Under the pieces are notes generated by a model that saw nothing but the letters and a program-made list of their open reading frames with translations, was not told the DNA's origin and ran no database searches. Source: Bradyrhizobium yuanmingense (GTDB lineage Bacteria > Pseudomonadota > Alphaproteobacteria > Rhizobiales > Xanthobacteraceae). Taken from it: 64,000 bases of DNA. The stretch spans positions 1 to 64,000 of the forward strand of contig NZ_JARFML010000010.1 in assembly GCF_029167105.1 (NCBI RefSeq), given 5' to 3'. Both the position numbers and the translations under genes were made by a program. How positions within the stretch are numbered: position 1 is the stretch's first letter; every line of letters starts with the position of its first letter. Shown piece after piece: positions 7,809-19,918 of the stretch.

Positions 7809-8429
7809 ATGCAAAAGACCGCCCGCCGCTCCCGGCCTGCCGCCCGTCTGCCCGGCCGTCCCCGGGAATTCGACATGGACACCGCGCTCGACCGCGCCGT
7901 GCGTGTGTTTCGCGAGCGCGGCTATCATGCCACCTCGATCGGGGACCTCACTGCGGCGATGCGGCTCGCGACGGGAAGCATCTACAAGGCGTTTCGCGAC
8001 AAGCATGCGGTGTTTCTCGCCGCCTTCGAGCGCTACACGGCCCTGCGCCAGCAGCAGACCCGCAGCGCGGCGGCGCGTGGTGCAAACGGCCGCGAGCAAA
8101 TCCGCAACGTGCTGCTGTCCTATGTCGAGCACTCCCGGGGAATCGAGGGGCGGCGCGGCTGCCTCGTGGTCGGCAGCGCGGTCGAACTGTCCGCGCTCGA
8201 TCCGGTCGTGGGTGCCCGCGTCAGCACACAGCTCGCGAGCAACGAGAGCTTCATCGCCGGCCTCATCCGCGCCGGACAGGCCGATGGCTCGATCCCCCGC
8301 CATGTCCTGGCCGACGACACCGCGCGGCTGATGCTCTGCATCACGCAGGGAATGCGCGTCGTCGGCAAGGCTCGTCTGCCGCTCGACGCAGAGCGTCTCG
8401 TCGGCGCCGCAATGAAGCTGCTCGCCTGA
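7809..8429 (+). CDS. TetR/AcrR family transcriptional repressor
   Basis: 206 residues from the ATG at 7809. A basic N-terminus precedes the TetR helix-turn-helix (about residues 24-68), including GYHATSIGDLTAAMRLATGSIYKAFRDKHAVF. The C-terminal ligand-binding domain holds RGCLVVGSAVELSALDP. A longer frame from 7728 is rejected because it would run over the operator and lacks a ribosome binding site. Matching dyads before this gene and before the MFS gene suggest that it represses both, releasing them when a ligand, perhaps the transporter substrate, binds. Confidence 0.9.
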   Translation: MQKTARRSRPAARLPGRPREFDMDTALDRAVRVFRERGYHATSIGDLTAAMRLATGSIYKAFRDKHAVFLAAFERYTALRQQQTRSAAARGANGREQIRNVLLSYVEHSRGIEGRRGCLVVGSAVELSALDPVVGARVSTQLASNESFIAGLIRAGQADGSIPRHVLADDTARLMLCITQGMRVVGKARLPLDAERLVGAAMKLLA

Positions 8430-8442
8430 ATTTTTTGTCAGA

Positions 8443-8464
8443 ATAGGGAATGACCATTCCCTAT
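8443..8464. promoter_or_regulatory. Perfect TetR operator dyad upstream of the MFS gene
   Basis: A perfect inverted repeat: arms ATAGGGAATG (8443-8452) and CATTCCCTAT (8455-8464) separated by AC. It lies in the 76-bp gap between the tetR stop and the MFS start and shares its half-site with the dyad at 7778-7799, which strongly suggests the binding site of the adjacent repressor. Confidence 0.8.
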
Positions 8465-8467
8465 ACC

Positions 8468-8489
8468 TTACCTAATGGCCATTCCCTGC
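8468..8489. promoter_or_regulatory. Degenerate third copy of the TetR half-site
   Basis: AATG, GC, then CATTCCCTG: an intact right half-site (CATTCCCT at 8480-8487) with a poorer left arm, 25 bp from the centre of the perfect dyad. It may allow a second repressor dimer to bind between promoter and start codon. Confidence 0.45.
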
Positions 8490-8505
8490 GCCTTACCTGG
8501 AGACC

Positions 8506-9705
8506 ATGCGAATGACGATGAATGCCACGATCGAGGCCGCGCCCGGGCCGGATGCGGTGTCGCAGCGCCTGACCTTCGTGCTTGCCGCGGCCTGTGGCAT
8601 GGTCGCCGCCAACATCTATTATGCGCAGCCGCTGATCGCCCCGATCAGCGCGGCGCTCGGCCTGTCGCATGCGGCGGCGGGGCTGATCGTGACGATGACG
8701 CAGATCGGCTACGGCACCGGGCTGCTGCTGATCGTGCCGCTCGGCGATCTCGTCGAGAACCGCGCGCTGATCTGCTCTGTGATCATGCTCGGCGCCGCGG
8801 CGCTGCTCGCCGCGGCGTTCGCAACCCATGCGCTGCCGTTCCTGCTCGCCGCACTGTTCATCGGCCTCGGCTCGGTCGCGGTGCAGATCATCATCCCCTA
8901 TGCGGCGCATCTGGCGCCTGAAGCCATCCGCGGCCGCGTCGTCGGCAACGTCTCGACCGGCCTGATGCTCGGCATCATGCTGGCGCGTCCGGTGTCGAGC
9001 TTCGTCACCGCCTTGCTGTCGTGGCACGCAGTGTTCTTCGCCTCCGCTGCGCTGATGATCGTGCTCGCAGCCGTGCTCTGGATGACGCTGCCGAAGCGCA
9101 AGCCGGTCACGCGGATGCATTACGGCCAATTGCTGCTGTCGATGCCGGATCTGGTGCGGGCCACGCCGCTGCTGCGGCGCCGCGCGCTGTACCAGGCGAG
9201 CCTGTTCGGCGCCTTCACCCTGTTCTGGACGGTGGCGCCGCTCCAGCTCGCCGGCGAGTTCGGCTTCTCCCAGCGCGGCATCGCGCTGTTCGCGCTGGCC
9301 GGCGTCGCCGGCGTGTTCGCAGCACCGATCGCCGGGCGCCTCGCGGACCTCGGCCATAGCCGGATCGCGACGCTGGTCGCGATGCTGCTCACGTCCGCCG
9401 GCTTCCTCGTGACCTCCATCGGCGCACACGGCTCGGTGCTGAACCTCGCCTGTTTGGTGGTGGCCGCGATTGCGATCGATACCGGCGTCCAGGGCAATGT
9501 GGTGCTGGGCTTCCGCGCCATCTTCGCGCTCGGGCACGAGCACCGCAGTCGCCTCAATGGTCTCTACATGGCGACGTTCTTCGCCGCCGGCGCGGTCGGC
9601 TCGGCGGTCGGAGCCTGGGCGTTTGCACAGGGCGGCTGGACGCTCGCATCGGCCATTGGCCTTGCTTTGCCCGTCGCGGGGTTGCTCTACGCGCTGACCG
9701 AGTAG
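8506..9705 (+). CDS. MFS transporter (drug/sugar efflux type)
   Basis: 399 residues with about 12 hydrophobic segments and the MFS motif-A-like GDLVENRALI between the second and third helices (about residues 82-91). The N-terminal AACGMVAANIYYAQPLIAPI and QIGYGTGLLLIVPLGDL segments match bacterial proton-driven efflux permeases of the YnfM/EmrD-like group. Start ATG at 8506 with GGAG just upstream; ATG at 8512 is possible. It is the likely target of the upstream TetR repressor, suggesting inducible export of a toxic compound. Confidence 0.88.
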   Translation: MRMTMNATIEAAPGPDAVSQRLTFVLAAACGMVAANIYYAQPLIAPISAALGLSHAAAGLIVTMTQIGYGTGLLLIVPLGDLVENRALICSVIMLGAAALLAAAFATHALPFLLAALFIGLGSVAVQIIIPYAAHLAPEAIRGRVVGNVSTGLMLGIMLARPVSSFVTALLSWHAVFFASAALMIVLAAVLWMTLPKRKPVTRMHYGQLLLSMPDLVRATPLLRRRALYQASLFGAFTLFWTVAPLQLAGEFGFSQRGIALFALAGVAGVFAAPIAGRLADLGHSRIATLVAMLLTSAGFLVTSIGAHGSVLNLACLVVAAIAIDTGVQGNVVLGFRAIFALGHEHRSRLNGLYMATFFAAGAVGSAVGAWAFAQGGWTLASAIGLALPVAGLLYALTE

Positions 9706-9831
9706 CGGCCGTCGCCGGAACGGTGCGATGCGACCGACCTCGCGATGACGCAATTTCCATCTCGCGGATTGGTAGCGGTTGTAGTACTTTCGTCGTAACG
9801 CACCTGGTTAATGGGCGGCAGGGGGATGCGG

Positions 9832-10251
9832 ATGAAACGTGCGGGGCTGTTTGGCGCACGGCGGGTACGGCCATGGTCGTGGCGGGCGTTTCTGCTCGGG
9901 CTCGCCGTCGTCACGGTGTCGGCCGTGGTTCAGGGCATCTGTGTCCTGCTTGGCGCAAAGCTCTATTTCGCAGCGTTCCTGCCCGGCCTGTTCGTGCTTG
10001 CGCTGATGGCGGGTGCACCGGCGGCGGCATTCGCCGCGCTGCTCACCGTGCCGCTGGTGTGGTGGGCGTTCATCCCGCCCTTCTTCGAGCTCAATGCGCT
10101 GACCAGCGTGCATGCCGATTCCATCAACCTGTTCTGTCTTCTTGCCGTCCTCCTAATCGGCCTGGCCGATCTCTGCCGCGCGACGATGACGATCGTCAGA
10201 AGCGGCGGGCTGAAGCCTTCGGGCGAGAGCGCGGCAACGAATCCGCAATAG
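9832..10251 (+). CDS. DUF4118-like small membrane protein
   Basis: About 139 residues with three to four hydrophobic segments: FLLGLAVVTVSAVVQGICVLL, YFAAFLPGLFVLALMAGAPAAAFAALLTVPLVWW, and INLFCLLAVLLIGLADL. The arrangement resembles the stand-alone N-terminal transmembrane module (DUF4118) of KdpD-like sensor kinases, without any kinase domain. ATG 9832 is chosen because AGGGGG lies six bases upstream; ATGs at 9811 and 9826 are in frame. Function unknown. Confidence 0.6.
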   Translation: MKRAGLFGARRVRPWSWRAFLLGLAVVTVSAVVQGICVLLGAKLYFAAFLPGLFVLALMAGAPAAAFAALLTVPLVWWAFIPPFFELNALTSVHADSINLFCLLAVLLIGLADLCRATMTIVRSGGLKPSGESAATNPQ

Positions 10252-10378
10252 ATCGCGCCGCGCGTTGCGCCCGAGCAACAGTCCGGCAACCATCCGCGAA
10301 CTTGCCGCGCGCCGCTAACTTTTCGAAAAAGATTTGGCCGCAGTTTCTCCCGCGGGAATGACGAGGGAGTTTTCGGAC

Positions 10379-10576
10379 ATGAACGGTCACGCCATCCTGG
10401 AGAACGTGCGCCGCTACCGCGGCATCGCATCGCTCTATCGCCAGACCGCAGCGTTCCGCCCGGGCCAGAGCTGGTCGCTGCTGGAGCAGGCGAGCGAGTG
10501 GGAGGCGCGGGCGCTGTCGGAGCTGGAAGCCTATTTCGCCTCGCGCACGGACCACGCCGCCCCGCTCGCGGCCTGA
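10379..10576 (+). CDS. Small helical protein, ENVRRYR family (paralogue of the gene at 22938)
   Basis: 65 residues beginning MNGHAILENVRRYRGIASLYRQ. It shares the pattern ENVRRYR-(G/A)-(I/L)-ASL-x-RQ-x-AA-(F/Y)-RP and a following W-x-LL-x-QA-E helix with the 70-residue protein at 22938-23150. Both are soluble, helical and lack Cys. GAGGGAG is upstream. I do not recognise a named domain; the duplicate within the same window supports it being a real gene family. Confidence 0.7.
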   Translation: MNGHAILENVRRYRGIASLYRQTAAFRPGQSWSLLEQASEWEARALSELEAYFASRTDHAAPLAA

Positions 10577-10707
10577 TCGCCGGCCATCGGCGCGCCCCTG
10601 AACCGGCTCGCCGAAGGCGCGACCGCCACGGGCAACTACGGAGTTGTCTCCGCATCCTTCTGTGCTAGCAACGGCCGAGACATTCTTCACGTCGGCCGGG
10701 GCACGCG

Positions 10708-10800
10708 ATGACCACCTTCAACCGCATCTTCACGACGGAGCGCCTGCTCCAGATCATCGTAGTGCTGGCGGCGACGCTCGCCATGAAGCTGATGAGCTGA
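10708..10800 (+). CDS. Possible 30-residue membrane peptide
   Basis: ATG at 10708 opens a 30-codon frame, MTTFNRIFTTERLLQ followed by a single hydrophobic helix (IIVVLAATLAMKLM), ending in TGA just before the convergent cbbR gene. The Shine-Dalgarno is weak (GGCCGGGG), so this is a candidate only. Confidence 0.35.
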   Translation: MTTFNRIFTTERLLQIIVVLAATLAMKLMS

Positions 10801-10811
10801 GCGAAGGCCGG

Positions 10812-11789
10812 CTATCGTCCGTCCAGCTCGGGCAAATCAGGCAGATAATTCGAGCCTTCCGAGCCGAGAAAATCGAACATCGCCTGCGCGGGCGGCAGCA
10901 GCACCTTGTCGCTGCGGCGGATCACGTACCATTGCCGCACGATCGGCAGGCCCGCGACGTCGAGCACGACGAGCCGGCCCTCGGCGAGCTCATGCGCCAC
11001 GGTGTGAGCCGAGATGAAGGCGATGCCGAGCCCGGCGATGACCGCCTGCTTGATGGTCTCGTTGCTGCTCATCTCCATGCCGATGATCGGCTCGAGATCC
11101 GATTTCTGGAACATGCCTTCCATCAGCGTCCGCGTACCCGAGCCGGGCTCGCGGGTGAGGAAGGTCTCGTGCACGAGATCGGTCAGGCTGAGGCCCGAAT
11201 CCTTCTCCAGCCAATGGCCCTTGCGCGCGACGATGATGTGCGGGTTGCGCCCGAGCTGGCGGACGTCGACGGTGACGTCGGCCGGTGGCCGACCCATTAC
11301 CGCGAAGTCGAGGTCGTAGCCGTGCATGGCCTCGCGGATCTCCTCGCGATTGCCGATGGTGAGCTTGATCTCGATCTTGGGGTAGCGCTTGGAGAACGCC
11401 GCGATCGCATGCGGCACGAAATATTTGGCGGTCGAGACCGCACCGAGATGCACGGTGCCGCCGGTCCGCCCCGCGAGCAGGTCGAGCGCGCCCTGGCAAT
11501 CCGTGATCGCGGCCTCGACCCGTTCGGCCAGCGCCAGCACCTCCTTGCCGGCTTCCGTCAGCAGCATGCCGTCGCCGGTCCGCTGCACCAGGGGCAGGCC
11601 GGCCAGATCCTGCAACTGCCGCAGCTGCTGGGTCACGGCCGGCTGGGTCAGCCCGAGATGGCTCGACGCCGCCGTCACGCTGCCTTTGGCCGAGAGCGCC
11701 GCGAGCGAGCGCAGCTGCCGGATCGTCAGATGCCGGAGCTGGGCCGCTGCATGGCCGGGGCCATTATAAGAAAATTCTTTGAGGCTCAT
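10812..11789 (-). CDS. cbbR: CbbR, LysR-type activator of the Calvin cycle operon
   Basis: 325 residues. The N-terminal LysR winged helix-turn-helix (about 19-78) contains LTIRQLRSLAALSAKGSVTAASSHLGLTQPAVTQQLRQL. The C-terminal effector domain contains VSTAKYFVPHAIAAFSKRYPKIEI and REPGSGTRTLME. It is transcribed divergently from cbbF with about 90 bp to the first possible cbbF start, the standard cbbR position. CbbR proteins activate cbb genes in response to a metabolite signal such as RuBP or ATP. The N-terminal tail before LRHLTIRQL is longer than usual, and the AT-rich dyad overlapping it suggests that the start could be further in. Confidence 0.93.
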   Translation of the reverse strand: MSLKEFSYNGPGHAAAQLRHLTIRQLRSLAALSAKGSVTAASSHLGLTQPAVTQQLRQLQDLAGLPLVQRTGDGMLLTEAGKEVLALAERVEAAITDCQGALDLLAGRTGGTVHLGAVSTAKYFVPHAIAAFSKRYPKIEIKLTIGNREEIREAMHGYDLDFAVMGRPPADVTVDVRQLGRNPHIIVARKGHWLEKDSGLSLTDLVHETFLTREPGSGTRTLMEGMFQKSDLEPIIGMEMSSNETIKQAVIAGLGIAFISAHTVAHELAEGRLVVLDVAGLPIVRQWYVIRRSDKVLLPPAQAMFDFLGSEGSNYLPDLPELDGR

Positions 11790-11815
11790 TATGAATAGAA
11801 ATTTTCCTTATTAAG
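11765..11815. promoter_or_regulatory. cbbR-cbbF divergent control region with two AT-rich dyads
   Basis: This is the only AT-rich patch in the region. A first dyad is AAGAA, AA, TTCTT (11768-11779), inside the start of cbbR. A second, imperfect dyad is AATAGAAATTTTCCTTATT (11794-11812), in the intergenic gap. Both fit the LysR T-N11-A rule and have the position of CbbR sites in other cbb operons. Assignment is by position and symmetry only. Confidence 0.55.
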
Positions 11816-11909
11816 CCGTCCCTGTCAATCTCCTGATGCCGACACTGATCGCGACCTGCCTCCGCCGGGGAGGGAATGGATGCGGCGCCGGCACAGGGGA
11901 TGGACGCAG

Positions 11910-12947
11910 ATGACTGGGCAACTCAGGCTGGACGACCACCTTCAACGGTATTCCGAGACCGCGCCGCATGCGCTGGCCGTGGCAGCCGCGGTCGATGCCA
12001 TTGCGACCGCGGCGATCGAGATTGCCGATCTCATCGCCAGCGGCGATCTCGCCGACGCCTCGGGCCTGACCACCGGGCGCAACAGCGACGGCGATCTACA
12101 ACGCGACCTCGACGTCCAGGCGGACGCGATCCTGCGCCGCTGCCTCGGCCGGCTGCCGATCGCGGCGCTGGCGTCGGAGGAGATGCGCGAGGCCCAGATC
12201 GTCGACCGTAAGGGGCGCATCTGCATCGCGATCGATCCGCTCGACGGCTCCTCCAACATCGACATCAACATGACCGTCGGCACGATCTTCTCGATCCTGC
12301 CGGCCCCCGATGATCTCTCACTCGCCTTCCAGCAGCGGGGCTCGGCGCAGCTCGCGGCGGGCTTCGTCACCTACGGCCCGCAGACCTCGCTGGTGCTGAC
12401 GCTCGGCGACGGCGTCGACATCTTCACGCTCGACCGCAAGGCGGGCTGCTTCCGCTTCGCGCGCAGCGGCGTGCAGATCGCCGAAGCCTGCGAGGAGTTC
12501 GCGATCAACGCCTCGAACCGCCGGCATTGGGATCCGCCGGTGCGTGCCTTCATCGACGAATGCCTCGCCGGCGTCGACGGGCCGGCCAACCACGATTTCA
12601 ACATGCGCTGGATCGGCTCGCTGGTCGCGGAGGCCTATCGCATCCTCACCCGCGGCGGCGTGTTTCTCTACCCTTCCGATGCGCGGCCCGGCTACGGCGA
12701 CGGCCGCCTGCGCCTGACCTACGAGGCGCACCCGATGGCCATGATCATCGAGCAGGCCGGCGGCTCGGCCTCGACCGGACGCGAGCGCATCCTCGATCTG
12801 TCGGCGCAGAGCCTGCACCAGCGCGTGCCGCTAATCATGGGTTCGAGCAACGAGGTGCGCCGCGTCGAGGAGCTGCATTGCGATCCGCTGCTGGTCGCCA
12901 GCGTTTCAGCGCCGCTGTTCGCGCGGCGCGGATTCTTCCGGCTCTGA
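11910..12947 (+). CDS. cbbF: Fructose-1,6-bisphosphatase class I (Calvin cycle)
   Basis: 345 residues from ATG 11910 ([10 protein letters not shown]). The class I metal-binding motif [10 protein letters not shown] is at about residues 109-118, SEEM at about 89-92, and the substrate-binding segments [20 protein letters not shown] and GGVFLYPSD follow. It dephosphorylates fructose-1,6-bisphosphate (and probably sedoheptulose-1,7-bisphosphate) in the regenerative phase. An alternative in-frame ATG at 11880 has a better Shine-Dalgarno (GGGGAGGG, 5-6 bases) and would add ten residues; the shorter start fits the family better. First gene of the cbbFPTALSXE operon. Confidence 0.94.
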   Translation: MTGQLRLDDHLQRYSETAPHALAVAAAVDAIATAAIEIADLIASGDLADASGLTTGRNSDGDLQRDLDVQADAILRRCLGRLPIAALASEEMREAQIVDRKGRICIAIDPLDGSSNIDINMTVGTIFSILPAPDDLSLAFQQRGSAQLAAGFVTYGPQTSLVLTLGDGVDIFTLDRKAGCFRFARSGVQIAEACEEFAINASNRRHWDPPVRAFIDECLAGVDGPANHDFNMRWIGSLVAEAYRILTRGGVFLYPSDARPGYGDGRLRLTYEAHPMAMIIEQAGGSASTGRERILDLSAQSLHQRVPLIMGSSNEVRRVEELHCDPLLVASVSAPLFARRGFFRL

Positions 12948-12959
12948 GCGAGGCGTCCC

Positions 12960-13835
12960 ATGTCCAGGAAGCATCCGATCATCTCCATCACCGGCTCCTC
13001 CGGCGCCGGCACCACCTCGGTCAAAAAGACCTTCGAGCAGATCTTTTTCCGTGAGAAGGTCAACGCCGTCTACATCGAGGGCGACGCCTTCCACCGTTAC
13101 GACCGTGTCGAGATGCGTGCGCAGATGGCGAAGGAGGCCGAGCGCGGCAACAAGCATTTCAGCCATTTCAGCCCCGAGACCAATTTGTTCGAGGAGCTGG
13201 AGCGCGCCTTCCGCGACTACGGCGAGACCGGCACCGCGGTGACGCGGCACTACGTCCACGACGCCGACGAATCGGCGCTGCATGGCGCGGCACCAGGCAC
13301 CTTCACCGACTGGAAGCAGCTGCCGGAGGATTCGGACCTGCTGTTCTACGAGGGCCTGCACGGCGCCGTAGTCACCGATAAGGTGAACGTCGCGCGCTAT
13401 GCCGACCTCAAGATCGGCGTCGTGCCCGTCATCAACCTCGAATGGATCCAGAAGCTGCACCGCGACCGCAGCGCACGCGGCTATTCGACCGAGGCGGTCA
13501 CCGACACCATCCTGCGGCGGATGCCCGACTACATCCACTACATCTGTCCGCAATTCACCGAGACCGACATCAACTTCCAGCGCGTGCCGACGGTGGACAC
13601 CTCCAATCCGTTCATCGCGCGCTGGATCCCGACGCCCGACGAATCGATGGTGGTGATCCGCTTCAAGAATCCGCGCGGAATCGACTTCCCCTATCTGCTC
13701 TCGATGCTGCCGCAGAGCTGGATGTCGCGCGCCAATTCGATCGTGTGCCCGGGCGCGAAGCTGGACCTGGCCATGCAGCTGATCCTGACGCCGCTGATCA
13801 TGCAGCTGATCGAGCGCAAGCGCAGCCTGAAGTGA
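12960..13835 (+). CDS. cbbP: Phosphoribulokinase
   Basis: 291 residues. The P-loop [11 protein letters not shown] is at about residues 10-20. Family motifs include [35 protein letters not shown] and the ribulose-5-phosphate-binding [24 protein letters not shown]. It phosphorylates ribulose-5-phosphate to RuBP with ATP, the committed step supplying RuBisCO. The length and the octameric proteobacterial type match class I PRK. It begins 12 bp after cbbF. Confidence 0.96.
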   Translation: MSRKHPIISITGSSGAGTTSVKKTFEQIFFREKVNAVYIEGDAFHRYDRVEMRAQMAKEAERGNKHFSHFSPETNLFEELERAFRDYGETGTAVTRHYVHDADESALHGAAPGTFTDWKQLPEDSDLLFYEGLHGAVVTDKVNVARYADLKIGVVPVINLEWIQKLHRDRSARGYSTEAVTDTILRRMPDYIHYICPQFTETDINFQRVPTVDTSNPFIARWIPTPDESMVVIRFKNPRGIDFPYLLSMLPQSWMSRANSIVCPGAKLDLAMQLILTPLIMQLIERKRSLK

Positions 13836-13851
13836 ACAGGGAGAGACTCCG

Positions 13852-15870
13852 ATGAACATCTCCGTCCATGCCGAAGCCGACCTCAATGCGGTCACGCACA
13901 ACGATCTCGCCAATGCCGTCCGCTTCCTCGCGGTCGACGCCATCGAGGCAGCGCAGTCAGGCCATCCCGGGCTGCCCATGGGCATGGCCGACGTCGCGAC
14001 TGTGCTGTTCTCGCGCTTCCTGAAGTTCGACTCGGCGCATCCGAACTGGCCGGACCGCGACCGCTTCGTGCTGTCGGCGGGGCACGGCTCGATGCTGCTC
14101 TATGCGCTGCTGCATCTCACCGGCGGCGATATCAGCCTCGACGACATCAAGGCCTTTCGCCAGTGGGGCTCGAAGACGCCGGGCCACCCCGAATATGGCC
14201 ACACGGCTGGTGTCGAGACCACGACGGGACCGCTGGGCCAGGGCATTGCGACCGCGGTCGGCATGGCGCTCGCCGAGCGGATGGCGAATGCGCGGCATGG
14301 CGATGGGCTCGTCGATCACTTCACCTATGTCATCGCGGGCGATGGCTGCCTGATGGAAGGCCTCAGCCAGGAGGCGATCTCGCTGGCCGGTCATCTCGGG
14401 CTCGGCCGCCTGATCGTGCTGTTCGACGACAACGGCATCTCCATCGACGGTCCGACCTCGCTGGCGACATCGGACGACCAGCTCGCGCGCTTCGCTGCCT
14501 CCGGCTGGTCGGTGCGCCGCGTCGACGGACATGATCCCGAAGCGGTGGCGCAGGCGATAGCGGAGGAGCGTGAGACCGCAAAGCCGTCGCTGATCGCTTG
14601 CCGCACCATCATCGGCTATGGCGCGCCTGATAGGCAGGGCACGGAGAAGGCGCATGGTGCGCCGCTCGGCACTGAGCAGACCGCCGCTGCGCGCCGGACG
14701 CTGGGTTGGGACTATCAGCCTTTTGTGGTGCCGATCCCGGTGCTCAAGGCTTGGCGGATGATCGGGCAGCGCGGGCAGGTCGACCGCCTCGCCTGGCTCG
14801 ATCGTTACGAAGGTGCGACGCCGGAGCAGCGCGACCTGTTCGTCGAGGGCAAAGCCGTGACTCTGCCCGCCGCCTATGCGCTGGCCGCGGCGAAATTGCG
14901 TGAGCACTTTGCATCCGAGCGGCCGAAGCTGGCGACGCGGCAGGCCTCGCAACAGGTGCTCGAGGGAATCGCAGGAACAATTCCCGGCCTGGTCGGCGGC
15001 TCCGCGGACCTCACCCATTCGAACCTGACGCATGCCAAGGCGCAGGCGCCGGTCAAGAGCGGTGCGTTCGCCGGCGACTACATCCACTATGGCATCCGCG
15101 AGCACGGTATGGCCGCAGCGATGAACGGCCTTGCGCTGCATGGCGGCTTCATCCCCTATGGCGGTACGTTCCTGGCGTTCTCCGATTACAGCCGGCCCGC
15201 GATCCGCCTTGCGGCCCTGATGCGGCTGCGCGTCATCCATGTCATGACCCACGACTCCATCGGGCTCGGCGAGGACGGCCCGACGCATCAGCCGGTCGAG
15301 CATCTCGCGGCGTTGCGCGTCATTCCCAACCTGCTCGTGTTCCGCCCCGCCGATGCGGTGGAGACGCTGGAAGCCTGGGATTGCGCACTCACGGCGGAGC
15401 ATCGCCCCTCAGTGCTGTGCCTGTCGCGGCAGGCCTTGCCGGCATTCCGCAGCGATGCGCGCGGCAGAAACCGCGTCGCGAACGGAGCCTATCTCGTCGT
15501 CTCGCCGGATGGCGGCCGCGACGTGACGCTGATCGCAACCGGCTCGGAAGTCTCGATTGCCCTGGAAGCCGCCCGCCTGCTCGCGACCGAGCACGTTCGC
15601 GCCGCCGTCGTCTCGGCGCCTTGCTTGGCACTGTTCGAGGAGCAGCCGGAAGATTACCGCGCCGCCGTGCTTGGCACCGCGCCGCGTGTCGGTGTCGAGG
15701 CCGCTGTCGCCGGCGACTGGCATCGCTGGATCGGCGCCGACGGCGAATTCGTCGGCATGCGCGGCTTCGGCGCCTCGGCGCCAGCGCCGGTGCTGTACCG
15801 CGAATTCGGCATCACGCCGCAAAGCGTTGCGGAAGCGGCCCGCCGGGCGATCGCCCGCAAGAGCCAATAA
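13852..15870 (+). CDS. cbbT: Transketolase (Calvin cycle)
   Basis: 672 residues, the usual transketolase length. The thiamine diphosphate motif begins GDGCLMEG (163-170) and ends near [38 protein letters not shown] and the second-domain [19 protein letters not shown] are all present. It transfers two-carbon ketol units among C3-C7 sugar phosphates during RuBP regeneration. It follows cbbP by 16 bp, preceded by an AGGGAGAGAC ribosome binding site. Confidence 0.95.
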   Translation: MNISVHAEADLNAVTHNDLANAVRFLAVDAIEAAQSGHPGLPMGMADVATVLFSRFLKFDSAHPNWPDRDRFVLSAGHGSMLLYALLHLTGGDISLDDIKAFRQWGSKTPGHPEYGHTAGVETTTGPLGQGIATAVGMALAERMANARHGDGLVDHFTYVIAGDGCLMEGLSQEAISLAGHLGLGRLIVLFDDNGISIDGPTSLATSDDQLARFAASGWSVRRVDGHDPEAVAQAIAEERETAKPSLIACRTIIGYGAPDRQGTEKAHGAPLGTEQTAAARRTLGWDYQPFVVPIPVLKAWRMIGQRGQVDRLAWLDRYEGATPEQRDLFVEGKAVTLPAAYALAAAKLREHFASERPKLATRQASQQVLEGIAGTIPGLVGGSADLTHSNLTHAKAQAPVKSGAFAGDYIHYGIREHGMAAAMNGLALHGGFIPYGGTFLAFSDYSRPAIRLAALMRLRVIHVMTHDSIGLGEDGPTHQPVEHLAALRVIPNLLVFRPADAVETLEAWDCALTAEHRPSVLCLSRQALPAFRSDARGRNRVANGAYLVVSPDGGRDVTLIATGSEVSIALEAARLLATEHVRAAVVSAPCLALFEEQPEDYRAAVLGTAPRVGVEAAVAGDWHRWIGADGEFVGMRGFGASAPAPVLYREFGITPQSVAEAARRAIARKSQ

Positions 15871-15882
15871 GGAGGACGACTC

Positions 15883-18467
<2,585 letters not shown>

Positions 18468-18478
18468 GGAGATTTGAG

Positions 18479-18886
18479 ATGAAGATCACCCAGGGCTGCT
18501 TCTCGTACCTGCCGGATCTGACCGACGAGCAGATCACCAGCCAGGTGCAGTATTGCCTCGCCAATGGCTGGGCGGTGAACATTGAGTTCACCGACGATCC
18601 GCATCCCCGCAACACCTATTGGGAGATGTGGGGATTGCCGATGTTCGATCTCCACGACGCCGCCGGCGTGATGATGGAGCTCGCCGAGTGCCGCAGGGTC
18701 TATGGCGACCGCTATATCCGCATCAGCGGCTTCGATGCCAGCCACGGCTGGGAGTCGGTGCGGATCTCCTTCCTCGTCAACCGGCCGAAGCAAGAGACGG
18801 AGTTCGAGCTGGTGCGGCAGGAGGTCGGCGGCCGTGCGGTCCGCTACACCACGGTTCGAAAGCCGGCCGCGCACGCGCCAGCTTAA
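18479..18886 (+). CDS. cbbS: RuBisCO small subunit, form IC
   Basis: 135 residues. The family opening MKITQGCFSYLPDLTDEQI, the central GWAVNIEFTDDPHPRNTYWEMWGLPMFD and the C-terminal extension (RISGFDASHGWESVRISF onward) typical of red-type small subunits are all present. That extension forms the beta-barrel at the end of the solvent channel in red-type RuBisCO. It starts 11 bp after cbbL with GAGGAG before the ATG. A strong stem-loop follows its stop. Confidence 0.97.
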   Translation: MKITQGCFSYLPDLTDEQITSQVQYCLANGWAVNIEFTDDPHPRNTYWEMWGLPMFDLHDAAGVMMELAECRRVYGDRYIRISGFDASHGWESVRISFLVNRPKQETEFELVRQEVGGRAVRYTTVRKPAAHAPA

Positions 18887-18938
18887 GCCATCCGCTTCCG
18901 CGCGGAGCTCTCCCTGCTCCGCATCCTGGCGGACCACT

Positions 18939-18976
18939 GCTTCGCCGCCTCGCTCGCGGCGAAGCTCTTTTCTTCG
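18939..18976 (+). terminator. cbbS-cbbX intercistronic stem-loop (attenuator or stabiliser)
   Basis: A perfect 10-bp stem, GCTTCGCCGC (18939-18948) and GCGGCGAAGC (18956-18965), with a 7-base loop, followed by the T-rich TCTTTTCTTC. It has the form of a weak intrinsic terminator inside the operon, so most transcripts could stop after cbbS, favouring RuBisCO subunits over the activase and epimerase, or the hairpin could protect the upstream mRNA. Confidence 0.7.
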
Positions 18977-18985
18977 AGGGTAGTC

Positions 18986-19918
18986 ATGCTCGATGTCCCC
19001 CACGCAACCACGACCGAACACAGCGAGACCCATTTCGATCTCCGAAAGGAGGCTGAAGCCGCCGGGATCACCGAGACGCTGCAACAGCTCGATCAGGAGC
19101 TGATCGGGCTCAAGCCGGTGAAGAACCGCGTGCGCCAGATCGCCTCACTGCTGCTGATCGAGCGCATCCGGCAGCGTGCGGGCCTGGCATCGGCGCCGCC
19201 GACGCTGCACATGTCGTTCACCGGCAATCCCGGCACCGGCAAGACCACCGTGGCGCTGCGCATGGCCAGGATCCTGCACGGGCTCGGCTTCGTGCGGCGC
19301 GGGCAGGTGATCTCGGTGACGCGCGACGATCTCGTCGGCCAGTATATCGGCCACACCGCGCCGAAGACCAAGGAGATCCTGAAAAAGGCGATGGGCGGCG
19401 TGCTGTTCATCGACGAGGCCTATTACCTGCATCGTCCCGACAACGAGCGCGACTACGGCCAGGAATCGATCGAGATCCTGCTCCAGGTGATGGAGAACCA
19501 GCGCGAGGACCTGGTCGTGATCCTCGCCGGCTATGGCGAGCGGATGACGAGCTTCTTTGCCTCCAATCCCGGTTTCCGCTCGCGCATTGCCCATCACATC
19601 GAATTCCCCGACTATGCGGAGGCCGAGCTGCTGGTCATTGCCGAGCTGATGCTGAAGGAGCGCGGCTATCGCTTCTCGGCGGCGGCGCGCGAGGCGTTCG
19701 AGAAGTACGTCGCGCTGCGCCGGACCCAGCCGTTCTTCTCCAACGCGCGCTCGATCCGCAACGCCGTCGACCGGATCCGCCTGCGGCAGGCCGATCGGCT
19801 GGTGTCGGATCTCGATCGCATGCTCGATGTCGCCGACCTCGAAACCATCGATGCCATGGACGTGCTGGCCAGCCGGGTCTTCGGCGGCGGTGCGGATGCG
19901 CGGAGTGCAGTGCCATGA
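18986..19918 (+). CDS. cbbX: CbbX, AAA+ RuBisCO activase of the red type
   Basis: 310 residues. Walker [10 protein letters not shown] is at 80-88 and Walker [10 protein letters not shown] at 140-148. The CbbX-specific pore loop region ([19 protein letters not shown]) and the C-terminal sensor-2 helix region ([23 protein letters not shown]) are present. The protein uses ATP to thread the C-terminus of red-type CbbL and release inhibitory sugar phosphates, matching the form IC RuBisCO encoded just upstream. It is separated from cbbS by 99 bp containing a stem-loop and overlaps cbbE by 4 bp. Confidence 0.96.
   Translation: MLDVPHATTTEHSETHFDLRKEAEAAGITETLQQLDQELIGLKPVKNRVRQIASLLLIERIRQRAGLASAPPTLHMSFTGNPGTGKTTVALRMARILHGLGFVRRGQVISVTRDDLVGQYIGHTAPKTKEILKKAMGGVLFIDEAYYLHRPDNERDYGQESIEILLQVMENQREDLVVILAGYGERMTSFFASNPGFRSRIAHHIEFPDYAEAELLVIAELMLKERGYRFSAAAREAFEKYVALRRTQPFFSNARSIRNAVDRIRLRQADRLVSDLDRMLDVADLETIDAMDVLASRVFGGGADARSAVP

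Noticed and set aside
8461..9753. Long minus-strand frames over the MFS gene, and similar frames over cbbT, cbbA and cbbL
   Set aside because: Arg/Gln/His-rich shadow translations of GC-rich genes, with no domains; the plus-strand proteins are clear.
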